From NCBI RefSeq assembly GCF_033949425.1, contig NZ_JAXAVX010000003.1, positions 310,001 through 374,000 on the forward strand: DNA of 64,000 nt. The letters run 5' to 3'. Within the stretch, counting starts at the first letter, position 1. The number at the start of each line of letters is the position of its first letter. The notes below the pieces were generated by a model. That model was not told where the DNA came from. It ran no database searches and saw only the letters and a program-made list of their open reading frames with translations. Source of the DNA: Patulibacter brassicae (GTDB taxonomy: Bacteria > Actinomycetota > Thermoleophilia > Solirubrobacterales > Solirubrobacteraceae). Both the position numbers and the translations under genes were made by a program. Shown piece after piece: positions 47,382-55,845 of this stretch.

Positions 47382-48021
47382 GGGCTACGTGCGGACCGAT
47401 CCGTCGCTGGACCGGCCCGACCTGCAGCTGCACTTCCTGCCGTTCGCGTACCGGCTGAAGCCCGAGTCGCGCTCCGCGCTGACCGCCGAGATGCCGCTGC
47501 GGGCGGCGGTCGCGATGCAGCTCACCCTCTGCAAGCCGCACACGCGCGGGCGGGTCACGATCACGGACGCCGATCCGCTCAGCGCGCCGACGATCGACCA
47601 CCAGCTGCTCGGCGACGAGCGCGACCTGCGGACGATGATCGCGGGCTGCCGCCTGCTCGAGGAGCTGTTCGAGCACCCGGCGTTCGAGGGCTCGATCAGC
47701 GGGCGGTTCAACCCGCCCGCGCCGATCGAGGACGACGCGGGGTGGGAGGCGTTCGTGCGCCGCAACTGCTGCGTCGCCTACCACCACACGGGCACCTGCC
47801 GGATGGGCCGCGCCGACGATCCCGACGCCGTCGTCGACGCCGACCTGCGCGTCATCGGCGTCCGCGGGCTGCGCGTCGTGGACGCGTCCGTCATGCCCGT
47901 CGTGCCGAGCGCGAACACGTACGTGCCGACGCTCGCGGTCGCCGAGAAGGCGTCGGACCTCATCCGCGGCGTCGCCGCCCCGCGGTCGCCCGTGACCGCC
48001 GCGACGGCCGCCGAGGGCTGA
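47368..48021 (+). pseudogene. C-terminal part of a GMC oxidoreductase gene
   Basis: 217 residues. DPSLDRPDLQLHFLPFAY, LCKPHTRGRVTITDADPLSAPTIDHQLL, and the catalytic-domain end CVAYHHTGTCRMG...RVVDASVMPVVPSANTYVPTLAVAEKASDLI are the GMC_oxred_C domain of choline dehydrogenase/glucose oxidase relatives. The FAD-binding N-terminal ~320 residues (GxGxxG) are absent; upstream sequence belongs to the opposite-strand fragment. It cannot bind FAD and is a remnant left by a deletion or misjoin. Confidence 0.85.
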
Positions 48022-48038
48022 GCGCCGGCTGCGCGGGA

Positions 48039-48068
48039 CGTCCGCCGGCCGTCAGCGGCCGGCGGACG
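48039..48068. terminator. perfect 13-bp hairpin between convergent genes
   Basis: CGTCCGCCGGCCG (48039-48051) pairs with CGGCCGGCGGACG (48056-48068) around TCAG. The loop contains most of the stop codon of the WS/DGAT gene. Strong bidirectional terminator without a T tract. Confidence 0.7.
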
Positions 48069-49503
48069 CGCCCTCCCCGAGGAGGATGCCCGTGAGCTCG
48101 TCGAGCGCCTCGCCGAGGTAGACGGCCAGCCGCTGGAGGTGCGGCAGCGTGTCGCGCGCGCCGATGAGGCCGAAGTTCATCGTGCCGGCGTAGCTGATGC
48201 AGGTGACGTTCAGCGCGGCGCCGTGGAAGACGAGCGAGACCGGGAAGATCGCGTCGAGGCGGGAGCCGGCGAAGTACAGCGGCTCCGCCGGTCCGGGGAC
48301 GTTCGACAGGAGCATGTTGAACGGCCGCGGCGTGCGCCCCTTCAGGCCCGCGACGAGGCCGAGGATGAACGGGCCGTTGACGACGACCGTCTGCGAGCTC
48401 AGGGCCTCGGCCGGCATCGCCTGGAGGTGCTCCTTCGCGGCGGCCGTCGACGCGCGGATCGCCTCCAGCCGCTCGAGGGGATCGCCGACGTTCGTGGCGA
48501 GGTCCGCGACGAGGGTGCCGATCGCCGTCCCGACGCGATCGTCGTCGGCGGAGCGGAGGCTGACCGGGAATCCGACCGTCAGCGACCGGCGGGGCAGCTG
48601 GGCGTGCTCGCTGAGGTAGCGTCGCAGCGCGGTGCCGCAGAGGTACAGGCAGACGTCGTTGACGGTGCAGCCCCCGGCCCGGGCGAGCTCCTTCAGCTGC
48701 TCGAGCTCGTACTGCTGGGTCGCGAACCGCCGCGAGCCGCCGATCGTGCCGCCGAGCGCCGAGGAGGGCGCGCGGAACGGCGCCTGGAGCGCCCCGCCGC
48801 TGAACGCCGCCCGGGTCAGCTCGCCCGCCGCGCCGGTCAGTCCGCGGAGCGCCCGCAGGCCCCCGCGCGCCTGGCGTCCCGTCCGCGCCAGGGCGCTGCC
48901 CGGCCCCCGGCCGGCGGCCGGCGCGTCCCGAGGAGGCGCCGCGGGCCCGTCGTCGCCGGCGACCCGCGGCCGCCGTGCGCGGCGCGGCCCGACGGTCCAG
49001 ATCGGCGGGGTGTCGGGGTCGTCGGCCGACGTCGACAGCGCCTTGAGGATGAGGCGCATGCCGCTGACCCCGTCGATCAGCGAGTGGTGGATCTTCGCGT
49101 ACATCGCCCAGCGGTTGCCCTCGAGGCCCTCGATGACGTGGACCTCCCAGAGCGGCCGGTGGAAGTCCAGCGGGTTGCCGTGGATCCGCGAGACGAGGAT
49201 CCCCAGCTCGCGCTGGCTGCCGGGGTTCGGGAGCGCGGAGTGGCGCACGTGGTAGTCGAGGTCCACGTCCCGGACCTCGCGCATGAGCGGGAGCCGCGCG
49301 CCGAGGATCGGGGCCTCGACCGGGCGCAGGTTCCACGGCGCCGCGAGCTGCCGCTGCGCGCGCATCCGGGCGAGCTGCCGGCGCAGGTAGTCCGGCGGCG
49401 CGTCCTCCGGCAGCGTGAGCTCCAGCAGCGCCCCGACGTGCATCGGCGTGTCGCGCGACTCCACCAGCAGCCAGGCGCCGTCCAGCGCCGAGATCATCCG
49501 CAT
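48052..49503 (-). CDS. wax ester synthase/diacylglycerol acyltransferase
   Basis: 483 residues, normal WS/DGAT length. It transfers acyl-CoA to alcohols or diacylglycerol for storage lipid. The catalytic HHxxxDG is KIHHSLIDGVSG (His139, His140, Asp144). PLWEVHVIEGLEGNRWAM before it and NVPGPAEPLYFAGSRL plus YAGTMNFGLIG near the end are other family strings. Begins MRMISALDGAWLLVE. A polar Pro/Arg-rich linker (about 175-235) splits the two halves. It stands alone on the minus strand with a GGAGGGAGCGG ribosome binding site. It fits a lipid-storing, hydrophobic-substrate lifestyle. Confidence 0.95.
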   Translation of the reverse strand: MRMISALDGAWLLVESRDTPMHVGALLELTLPEDAPPDYLRRQLARMRAQRQLAAPWNLRPVEAPILGARLPLMREVRDVDLDYHVRHSALPNPGSQRELGILVSRIHGNPLDFHRPLWEVHVIEGLEGNRWAMYAKIHHSLIDGVSGMRLILKALSTSADDPDTPPIWTVGPRRARRPRVAGDDGPAAPPRDAPAAGRGPGSALARTGRQARGGLRALRGLTGAAGELTRAAFSGGALQAPFRAPSSALGGTIGGSRRFATQQYELEQLKELARAGGCTVNDVCLYLCGTALRRYLSEHAQLPRRSLTVGFPVSLRSADDDRVGTAIGTLVADLATNVGDPLERLEAIRASTAAAKEHLQAMPAEALSSQTVVVNGPFILGLVAGLKGRTPRPFNMLLSNVPGPAEPLYFAGSRLDAIFPVSLVFHGAALNVTCISYAGTMNFGLIGARDTLPHLQRLAVYLGEALDELTGILLGEGASAGR

Positions 49504-49616
49504 CGCTCCGCTCCCTCCATCGGGGAGCAGTCTCGCGCGGCCGCGGGCGGCCACCACCCAGCGCGCGGCCGGAGCACCGTCCGTCCCGCGCCCCGGCGCG
49601 GGACGGACGCCGCCGC

Positions 49617-51059
49617 TCAGCGACGGACCTTCGCGGTGGTGCGGATCGCGCCGGCGCGCAGCTCGAGCACCGCCGAGCGCTTGCCCTTGAGGGCCCGCTT
49701 GCCGGCCGCGGACAGCTTGAGCGTCGCCGACACGACGCCGGTCGTGCCGACCTTCACCGTGCGCCGGGCGACGGTGCGCTTGCGGTAGCGGACCTGGAGC
49801 GCGGTGCGCGCGCCGGCCTTCAGGCCGCTGACGCGCAGCGTCACGCCCTTGCGCAGGACGGAGGACAGGCGCAGGGACCCGCGAACGGTGATCGCCGGGC
49901 CGCGCGGCGGCTTCGCCGTGTCGGGCTTCGGGTCGGGCTTCGCCGTGCCGCCGCCCCCGCCGGTGTCGCCGCCGGTCCCGCCGCCGCCGGTGCCGCCACC
50001 GCCGCCGGCGCCGCCGCCCTTGCCCGGGCCGGCGGGCACGTCGGCCGGACCCCAGTCCGGGCTCGTCGCCCCGGGGATGAGGAGCCGCTTGGCGTGCTCC
50101 GCCGTCGGCGTGCCGCAGTCGGTCGCGAAGCTCGGCAGCGGCAGGACGTTGATGCCGGAGTCGTCGGCGAAGGCGAGCGTCGTGCCGTCCGGCGACCAGG
50201 AGGGCGAGCTGATCCGACCCGTGCCGTCGGTGAGCTTGTAGCAATTCTCCGGCACGTGGGGATGGCCCCCGTTGCCGCGGTAGAGGAACAGCGTCTCGTG
50301 CGCCTGGCCGGTGACGAAGACGAGCTTCGTCCGGTCGCGCGTGAGCTCGCCGTCGGCCAGGCCGCCGGTGGCGCTCGGGTCGAAGAACCACGGCGACATC
50401 GCGCCGCGGATGCCGTTGTGCTGGTCGCCCGGGGTGTGGACGACCGCGTCGGGGTTCCCGACCTGGATCGGGTCGGAGATGATCGTGCCGCCGTCGCTGG
50501 TCCACGAGGGACCGACCCAGCCGGTCTGCTCGTTGAAGCCGGGCTGGTCGAACGGGCTCTTGCCGTCGGGCGAGATGTAGTTCGTGCCCTGGCGGCCGTA
50601 GACCGTCTGGCAGCCGTTGGACGGGTTGCAGTTCGGGGTCTGCCCGGTCTGCGTGTAGTACCAGGAGTACGCGATCCGCATGCCGTCCGGCGAGATCGCC
50701 GGGTCGAACGGGCCGCGGAACATCGTGCCCGGGTGCGTGTAGGAGTGCGGCGTGAGGATGTCGTAGCGGCGGCTGCCGTCGACGTGGATCGGCGAGCCGT
50801 CCGGGTTGAACGTGCTGATCCGGTCGCCGCGCAGCGCCGCGATCCGGCCGCTGTCGGACTGCGAGACCTGCGAGTAGCCGCCGTCGTCGGTGACGCGGTA
50901 CTGCCGGGAGCCGTCGGGCGTGGAGAGCCAGACGTCGCCGCCCTTGACGTAGGCGATCGAGTCGGCGGAGGCGGGGGTCGCCGCGGCGGCCAGGACGCAG
51001 GCGGCGAGGGCGGCCGCACCAGCCGCGCGGCGGCGCAGGGGACGGGAGGTGGATGACAT
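49617..51059 (-). CDS. secreted TolB-like beta-propeller protein
   Basis: 480 residues from ATG at 51059 with AGGA upstream. A signal peptide (about 1-33, ending PASA) precedes blades with PD40/WD40-like phrases: IAYVKGGDVWLSTPDGS, FDPAISPDGMRIAYSW, PSWTSDGGTII, SSPSWSPDGTTLAFADDSG. A Gly/Thr linker of about 40 residues (355-395) leads to a C-terminal beta-sandwich of about 85 residues with Lys/Arg-rich strands (LRVSGLKAGARTALQVRYRKR), which looks like a wall- or surface-binding domain. Probably a cell-surface binding protein; ligand unknown. Cysteines in CNPSNGCQ may form a disulfide. Confidence 0.8.
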   Translation of the reverse strand: MSSTSRPLRRRAAGAAALAACVLAAAATPASADSIAYVKGGDVWLSTPDGSRQYRVTDDGGYSQVSQSDSGRIAALRGDRISTFNPDGSPIHVDGSRRYDILTPHSYTHPGTMFRGPFDPAISPDGMRIAYSWYYTQTGQTPNCNPSNGCQTVYGRQGTNYISPDGKSPFDQPGFNEQTGWVGPSWTSDGGTIISDPIQVGNPDAVVHTPGDQHNGIRGAMSPWFFDPSATGGLADGELTRDRTKLVFVTGQAHETLFLYRGNGGHPHVPENCYKLTDGTGRISSPSWSPDGTTLAFADDSGINVLPLPSFATDCGTPTAEHAKRLLIPGATSPDWGPADVPAGPGKGGGAGGGGGTGGGGTGGDTGGGGGTAKPDPKPDTAKPPRGPAITVRGSLRLSSVLRKGVTLRVSGLKAGARTALQVRYRKRTVARRTVKVGTTGVVSATLKLSAAGKRALKGKRSAVLELRAGAIRTTAKVRR

Positions 51060-51159
51060 GGCGAGCATCCTGCGATCGATCGCCGTCCCCCACCACGGGG
51101 AAGCCCCCCGAACCCCACCCCAAACCTTCGTCGGGGTCCCCGACCCGCCCGAGCGACGA

Positions 51160-51561
51160 CTACCCGTGGACGAGCTGCAGCGGCGCGGCGCCGAAGCGGG
51201 GCGCCATCTGGTTCTGGAGGGCGATCAGCCCGGTCAGCGGGCGCACCATGACGGTGAACTCCGCGATCAGTCCGTCGTCGTCGAAGCGCAGGTAGTCGAC
51301 GCCCTGCAGGTCGCGGTCGCCGATCCGCGCGCGGAACGGCAGGACGACGAACGGGGCGGTCGACACCGGCGCGTCGAAGCGCAGCTCCTCGAAGATCTCG
51401 AGGATCGCGCCGAGCACGCGCGCGACCTGCTCGCGTCCCTCGAACGGCTTGGGCGTCACCGGGCTGTGGAGGCGGATCCCCTCCGCCAGCGAGGCGCGGA
51501 CGCCGTCGAGGTCCCCCCGCGCCATCGCCCGCTCGTAGCGCTCGTGGACCTGCTCGCTCAT
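51160..51561 (-). CDS. SnoaL-like (NTF2-fold) protein
   Basis: 133 residues. N-terminal helices YERAMARGDLDGVRASLAEGIRLHSPV, then the cone-shaped sheet: PFEGREQVARVLGAILEIFEELRF, GVDYLRFDDDGLIAEFTVMVRPL. SnoaL-like proteins bind small hydrophobic ligands, some acting as cyclases or isomerases. It is the third gene of a minus-strand run after the FAD oxidoreductase and the nitrilase-fold protein (43 nt gap), so it may act on the same small molecule. Confidence 0.8.
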   Translation of the reverse strand: MSEQVHERYERAMARGDLDGVRASLAEGIRLHSPVTPKPFEGREQVARVLGAILEIFEELRFDAPVSTAPFVVLPFRARIGDRDLQGVDYLRFDDDGLIAEFTVMVRPLTGLIALQNQMAPRFGAAPLQLVHG

Positions 51562-51604
51562 CCTCGGCTCCTGCTGCTCGTGCTCGGCGATGCGCTCCGC
51601 GTGC

Positions 51605-52648
51605 TCATGCCGTCGTCCGCTCGCGGGCGCGATCGCCGGTAGCGGCCTCGGCCTCGGTCGGCGGCGGCACGTAGCCGGGCAGGTCCGCGTCGGGCAGCTC
51701 CTGCCAGGGGAACGCTCCTCGCGCCTTGTCGATCGCGTAGCGCGCGCGGCCGTGCGCGTTGTACATGTGCCAGACGGCCTGGAGCGAGAACGGCATCGGC
51801 GCCATCCAGAAGCCCGAGGGGACCGGATCCAGCGGGCGCGGGTCGGCGAGGCCGATCTCCGCCGCGACGTAGCCCTCGCCGTCCTCGTAGGCGAGCCGGG
51901 CGAGCACCGTGCCGTCGCGCTCGACGATCTGCGTCTCGCCGACGTAGAGCGTCCGGTACGGGACGCCCGGCATCAGCGGCGTGCCGCTGCGCACCTCGCC
52001 CACGTGCTGGGCGATCGCGACCGGGGCCCCGACGGCCCGCGCCATCCGCGGCGCCATCTCGCGGGCGACCGCGACGTTGTACTGGTGGTCGCGCCCGAAC
52101 CACGACCGCACCGGCAGCCAGTCGGGGTAGGACCACCAGCAGGACCCGCCGAGCACCGCCCGCACCCGGCCGCGCAGGCGGCGTGCCGTGCGGCTGCGGT
52201 TCCACTCGAACCCCATCGCGGTGCCGATCGGCCCCAGGCCGGTCGTGAACAGCCCGTCGTCGGTGCCGGCGGTCGTGTAGGCGTTCTCCCACATCGACGG
52301 CTGGTCCTTGTCGTGCAGGTGCGCGCCGCCGTCGGGCTCGGCGATGACGTACGTGCCGCGCGCGTCGGCGCCCCGCTTGGCGACGAACCCGCCGCCGATC
52401 GTGCAGTCGAGCTCCCGCGCGAGGCGCCGAAGGAGCGCGAACGGCTCGCCGGCGACCGGCCGCGCGACGGTGCGCACGACGGCGCCGTGGGCGCTGGGCG
52501 AGGTCATCCCCTCCGGGAGGAGCACGACGTCCGGCGCGTGCTCGCGGTGGGCCTGGCGGACGAGGTCCGCGACCCGGCGCAGGTTGCGGTCGACGTCGCC
52601 GACGACGAGCTGCGGCTGGATCGCCGCGACGGTGATGCGATCGGGCAT
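51605..52648 (-). CDS. nitrilase-superfamily protein lacking the catalytic cysteine
   Basis: 347 residues with the carbon-nitrogen hydrolase fold: AAIQPQLVVGDVDRNL at the start, Glu46 in VVLLPEG, Lys114 in HDKDQPSMW. Where the family has the nucleophile strand G-x-A-(I/M)-C-(Y/F)-(D/E), this protein reads GTAMGFEWNRSRTARRL: Gly146 (codon GGG) replaces Cys. Glu and Lys are kept and the rest of the fold looks intact, so it is not simple decay; it may bind but not hydrolyse an amide or nitrile, or do other chemistry. It is 9 nt downstream of the FAD oxidoreductase. Confidence 0.85.
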   Translation of the reverse strand: MPDRITVAAIQPQLVVGDVDRNLRRVADLVRQAHREHAPDVVLLPEGMTSPSAHGAVVRTVARPVAGEPFALLRRLARELDCTIGGGFVAKRGADARGTYVIAEPDGGAHLHDKDQPSMWENAYTTAGTDDGLFTTGLGPIGTAMGFEWNRSRTARRLRGRVRAVLGGSCWWSYPDWLPVRSWFGRDHQYNVAVAREMAPRMARAVGAPVAIAQHVGEVRSGTPLMPGVPYRTLYVGETQIVERDGTVLARLAYEDGEGYVAAEIGLADPRPLDPVPSGFWMAPMPFSLQAVWHMYNAHGRARYAIDKARGAFPWQELPDADLPGYVPPPTEAEAATGDRARERTTA

Positions 52649-52657
52649 GGTCGGTCC

Positions 52658-54271
52658 TCAGGCGGCGGTGGTGGCGGGCTGCTTGCGGCGGCGCGCCGGG
52701 CGCGGCGCCGGCGGGGCGCCGTCGCCGGCGGACCCGGGCGGGCTCGACGCGGCCGCCGGCGTGGTCTCCCCGGCGGGCGGCGCCGGGTCCGCACCGGCGT
52801 TCCACGAGGCGTCGACGGGACGCTGGCGGACGGGCGCCGACGGGGCGGGACGCGCAGGGCGCAGCGCGACCCGCGGAGACCAGCCGTTGCGGCCCCAGCG
52901 GTTCCAGGTCCCGCCCCCGGCGCGTCGCCCGGAGCGCAGGACCGCGAGGTCCCACTGCATCCGCGCGTCGAGGCGCAGCTCCTCGACGGCCTCGCGGACC
53001 AGCGCGCCGCGGTCGGCTCCGCGTCGCAGCGCCGCCTTGGCGAACCAGCGCAGCTGGCGGTCGAGCCGGAAGAGCTGCTGCGGCTTGCGCGTGCGGGCGA
53101 AGACGTCGGCGAGCTCCTGCGCGAGCCGCGGGTCGTCCGCGGCCTCCCGGAAGAACTCCTGCTCGAGCTGGCTGACCGGGTGCGTCCGCGTGTGCTTGCG
53201 GCCGAGGTAGAAGCTCGGCAGGCACTCCGCGTCGCGCTCGAGCTCCCAGGCGAAGAGCCGCCGGTCCAGCCACTCCGGATGGTCGAGCGCCTCCGCCGCC
53301 GTCTCGCCGAGACGCCGCCCGAACCGCAGCGCGTCGCGGATGCCCTGGGCCACGACGGGGTCCTTGAAGTGGCCGGCGTCGCCGACCAGCGCCCACCCGG
53401 CGCCGCTGGAGACGCGGAAGAACGCCTCGACGTCCGCCGTCGAGCGGAGCTTGCCCTCCCGCTCGGTCCCCGCCAGCCGGCGCCGCAGGCCGGGGTTGCT
53501 GGCGACCTTCTCCGCCCAGACGCCGTCGGCGTCCTTGCGGAAGCGCGAGATGTCCTCCTTCGGCGGCATGAACAGCGCCAGGCCGCCCTCCTGGTCGGTC
53601 GGGAAGAACATCCCCAGCGTGTCGCCGACGCGCCACTGGGTGATCGAGTCGCGGTGCGCGGCGCCCTCCGGGTCCCCGGCCCACGGGTCCCGGACGTAGT
53701 GGAAGGCCAGACCGCGACCGTTCTCGGCCGTCCGGTAGACGTCGGAGCCCAGGAGCTGCGCCATCTGCGACCGGCGGCCGTCGGCGCCGACCACCAGCCG
53801 GGCGCGCAGCTCGCGGGACGCGCCGTCCGGGTCCGTGTAGCGCACGCCCGCCGCACGGCCGCCCTCCCACAGCACCTCGGTGACCGTGCAGCGCTCGCGG
53901 ACCTCGGCCCCGGCGGCCCGCGCGGTCTCCACGAGGGCCATGTCGAGGCCGATCCGGCGCACGCAGAGGCCGTAGTCGATGCCGTCGACCGGCGTGTAGT
54001 GCCCGCGGACGTCGTGGCCGGCGGCCGAGAGCTGCACGGCGGGGAGCTTCGGGGCGCCGGTCTCCAGCACCCGCTCGAGCGCGCCGCTGCGGTGCAGCTC
54101 GACGACGCACCCCGCGAAGAGCACGTGCGTGGAGAGGGTGTCCGACGGGAACGACGCGCGGTCCAGCGCGACCACCCGCCGCCCCCGGCGGGCCAGGGCG
54201 ATGGCGGTCGCGGTCCCCGCGGGACGCGCCCCCACGACCACGACGTCGACGACCTCCGTGCTCTGCGACAT
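52658..54271 (-). CDS. FAD-dependent oxidoreductase (halogenase/geranylgeranyl-reductase-like)
   Basis: 537 residues from the second ATG (54271), which has GGAGGGACGGAGCAGC in front; an ATG at 54301 is 6 nt after a TAGCCT hexamer and would add 10 residues by leaderless start. FAD motif VVVGARPAGTATAIALARRG (GxRPAG form), second FAD motif LVVGADGRRSQMAQLLG, and GDAGHFKDPVVAQGI near 290. These mark the PHBH/tryptophan-halogenase superfamily; the halogenase WxWxIP motif is not seen. The C-terminal ~90 residues are Pro/Ala/Arg-rich and disordered. First gene of a run with the nitrilase-fold and SnoaL-like genes. Confidence 0.88.
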   Translation of the reverse strand: MSQSTEVVDVVVVGARPAGTATAIALARRGRRVVALDRASFPSDTLSTHVLFAGCVVELHRSGALERVLETGAPKLPAVQLSAAGHDVRGHYTPVDGIDYGLCVRRIGLDMALVETARAAGAEVRERCTVTEVLWEGGRAAGVRYTDPDGASRELRARLVVGADGRRSQMAQLLGSDVYRTAENGRGLAFHYVRDPWAGDPEGAAHRDSITQWRVGDTLGMFFPTDQEGGLALFMPPKEDISRFRKDADGVWAEKVASNPGLRRRLAGTEREGKLRSTADVEAFFRVSSGAGWALVGDAGHFKDPVVAQGIRDALRFGRRLGETAAEALDHPEWLDRRLFAWELERDAECLPSFYLGRKHTRTHPVSQLEQEFFREAADDPRLAQELADVFARTRKPQQLFRLDRQLRWFAKAALRRGADRGALVREAVEELRLDARMQWDLAVLRSGRRAGGGTWNRWGRNGWSPRVALRPARPAPSAPVRQRPVDASWNAGADPAPPAGETTPAAASSPPGSAGDGAPPAPRPARRRKQPATTAA

Positions 54272-54307
54272 GCTGCTCCGTCCCTCCTCCGACGACACCA
54301 TGCCGCC

Positions 54308-54313
54308 AGGCTA
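54308..54313 (-). promoter_or_regulatory. probable -10 of the FAD oxidoreductase operon (TAGCCT)
   Basis: TAGCCT on the minus strand ends 6 nt before the ATG at 54301 and 36 nt before the ATG at 54271. Confidence 0.5.
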
Positions 54314-54448
54314 GGTCGGGGCCTCGGCCCGGCGAAAGTCCCGTCGGGGGTAACCCGTTCCCCCGACCGAGCACGCCGTCCGCGGACGTCCCGACCCGAT
54401 GGGGAGGGCGGGCGGGCGGGTGCGCTCGGCGCGCCCCGGCGACGCCGC

Positions 54449-55702
54449 TCAGCGGCGGTCGAGGATCCCCTCGACGGCCTCGTCGGCCGCCTGGATCCCG
54501 CCCTCGAGGCGGAGGAACCGCGACACCGCCTCCGCGCGGTTGGCGGCGCGCAGCTTGCGCAGGATCCGCTTGACGTGCGACTTCACCGTCCCCTCGGACA
54601 GCACGAGCTGATCCGCGATCACGGCGTTCGTCGCGCCGCCGGCCATGAGTCGCAGGACCTCCATCTCGCGGCGGCTCAGCAGGCGCTCGGCCGGCGAGCC
54701 CGGGGCGCCGATCACCGGCCGGGTCGCGCGCGACGCCGCGGGAGCCGGCGGCGATCGGGGGACGTCCGGCGCGTCGAGGCCGATCTCGGACTCGCAGAAC
54801 GCCGAGACGAAGTCGTCGGTGGCCTGCAGCATCGAGCGGACGTGGTCGCGCTGCGCCGTGAGCCGGTCGACGAGCACCTTGCGCTCGATCATCGACCCGA
54901 GCGCGGCGGCGAACGCCGCCAGCACGTCGCGGTCGATCGCGTCCACGCGCCGCCCCGAGAAGTGGCGGTCCGCGTGGATGGTGGCCAGGACCTTGCCCTC
55001 CGGCATGACCGGCACGGCGACGTAGCCGCTGGTCTCGATCTTGTCGACGATCGGCTTGTACCCGCGCGGATCGTCCATCGGATCGAGCATCAGGGCGGCC
55101 GCCCGCCGGCGCAGCATCTCCGTCTCCAGCAGCATCGACTGCAGCGGCACGGGATGCGCCGCGGCCACGGCGTGGCACTCCGAGGCCCACGCCTCGTGGT
55201 CGCGGAAGTGCGTGGCGATCGCCGACAGCCGCGAGCCGTCGACCCGGAAGAGCATGGCCCGGTCGAAGCCGTAGCGGCGGCACGCCTCGATCGTCTCGCG
55301 CTCCAGCAGCTTCTCGACGCTCGACTCCCCCTGCGGCCGGGCGAGCGCGTCCTGGAACGCGCCCAGCGTCCGCAGCCGCCGTCCGACCGACCGCTCCTGG
55401 TGCTCGCGCGCGAGGTCCTGCAGCTCGAGCGCCAGCCGCGAGACGGCGAGGAGGTCGTCGCGCTCGAGCCCGGCCGGGGACTCCAGCGCGTCGCGGAGCT
55501 GCCCGACGGCCCCCGTCAGGGCGTCGGCGGCGTCCGGCGATGCTCCCGCCTCGTCGTCCTTCGGCGGGTCGACGTCGACGTACCGGGCGGCCCGCCGCAG
55601 CGCGTCCCCGATCCGCCGCCCGAGCGCGGCGTCCTCGCGCCGCAGGGTCTCGGCGTCGTCCCACTGGATCCGCCGCGAGGCGGATGCGATCTCGATCGGC
55701 AC
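54449..55702 (-). CDS. GAF-domain LuxR-type regulator
   Basis: 417 residues from GTG at 55702 (GGAGAGGGGACGGTC upstream); an ATG 15 codons earlier overlaps the TACGTT -10 and is rejected. Residues about 1-105 are helical; about 110-290 form a GAF-like sensor (ACRRYGFDRAMLFRVDGSRLSAIATHF, ...GYVAVPVMPEGKVLATIHADR); the C-terminal LuxR HTH is LLSRREMEVLRLMAGGATNAVIADQLVLSEGTVKSHVKRILRKL in outline. It lies between the FAD-oxidoreductase operon (same strand, downstream) and the divergent acyl-CoA ligase operon and could control either. Confidence 0.9.
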   Translation of the reverse strand: MPIEIASASRRIQWDDAETLRREDAALGRRIGDALRRAARYVDVDPPKDDEAGASPDAADALTGAVGQLRDALESPAGLERDDLLAVSRLALELQDLAREHQERSVGRRLRTLGAFQDALARPQGESSVEKLLERETIEACRRYGFDRAMLFRVDGSRLSAIATHFRDHEAWASECHAVAAAHPVPLQSMLLETEMLRRRAAALMLDPMDDPRGYKPIVDKIETSGYVAVPVMPEGKVLATIHADRHFSGRRVDAIDRDVLAAFAAALGSMIERKVLVDRLTAQRDHVRSMLQATDDFVSAFCESEIGLDAPDVPRSPPAPAASRATRPVIGAPGSPAERLLSRREMEVLRLMAGGATNAVIADQLVLSEGTVKSHVKRILRKLRAANRAEAVSRFLRLEGGIQAADEAVEGILDRR

Positions 55703-55738
55703 GACCGTCCCCTCTCCTCCGATAGACCGGCCGATTCG

Positions 55739-55744
55739 AACGTA
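55739..55744 (-). promoter_or_regulatory. probable -10 of the LuxR-type gene (TACGTT)
   Basis: TACGTT on the minus strand, 36 nt before the GTG at 55702; the leader then contains the GGAGAGGGG ribosome binding site. Confidence 0.4.
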
Positions 55745-55845
55745 CACCCGGCATCTCCCGTCGGGGGGATTTCGGCCCGAACGGGGGAACGAGTGACCCC
55801 CGTCGAGGCCTGTCGCGCCGGGCCTGGGGCGAGCAAGATCGCCGC

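Noticed and set aside
55725..55745. GTTCGAATC on the minus strand, resembling a tRNA T-loop
   Set aside because: No acceptor, D or anticodon arms can be folded around it; it lies in the LuxR promoter region.
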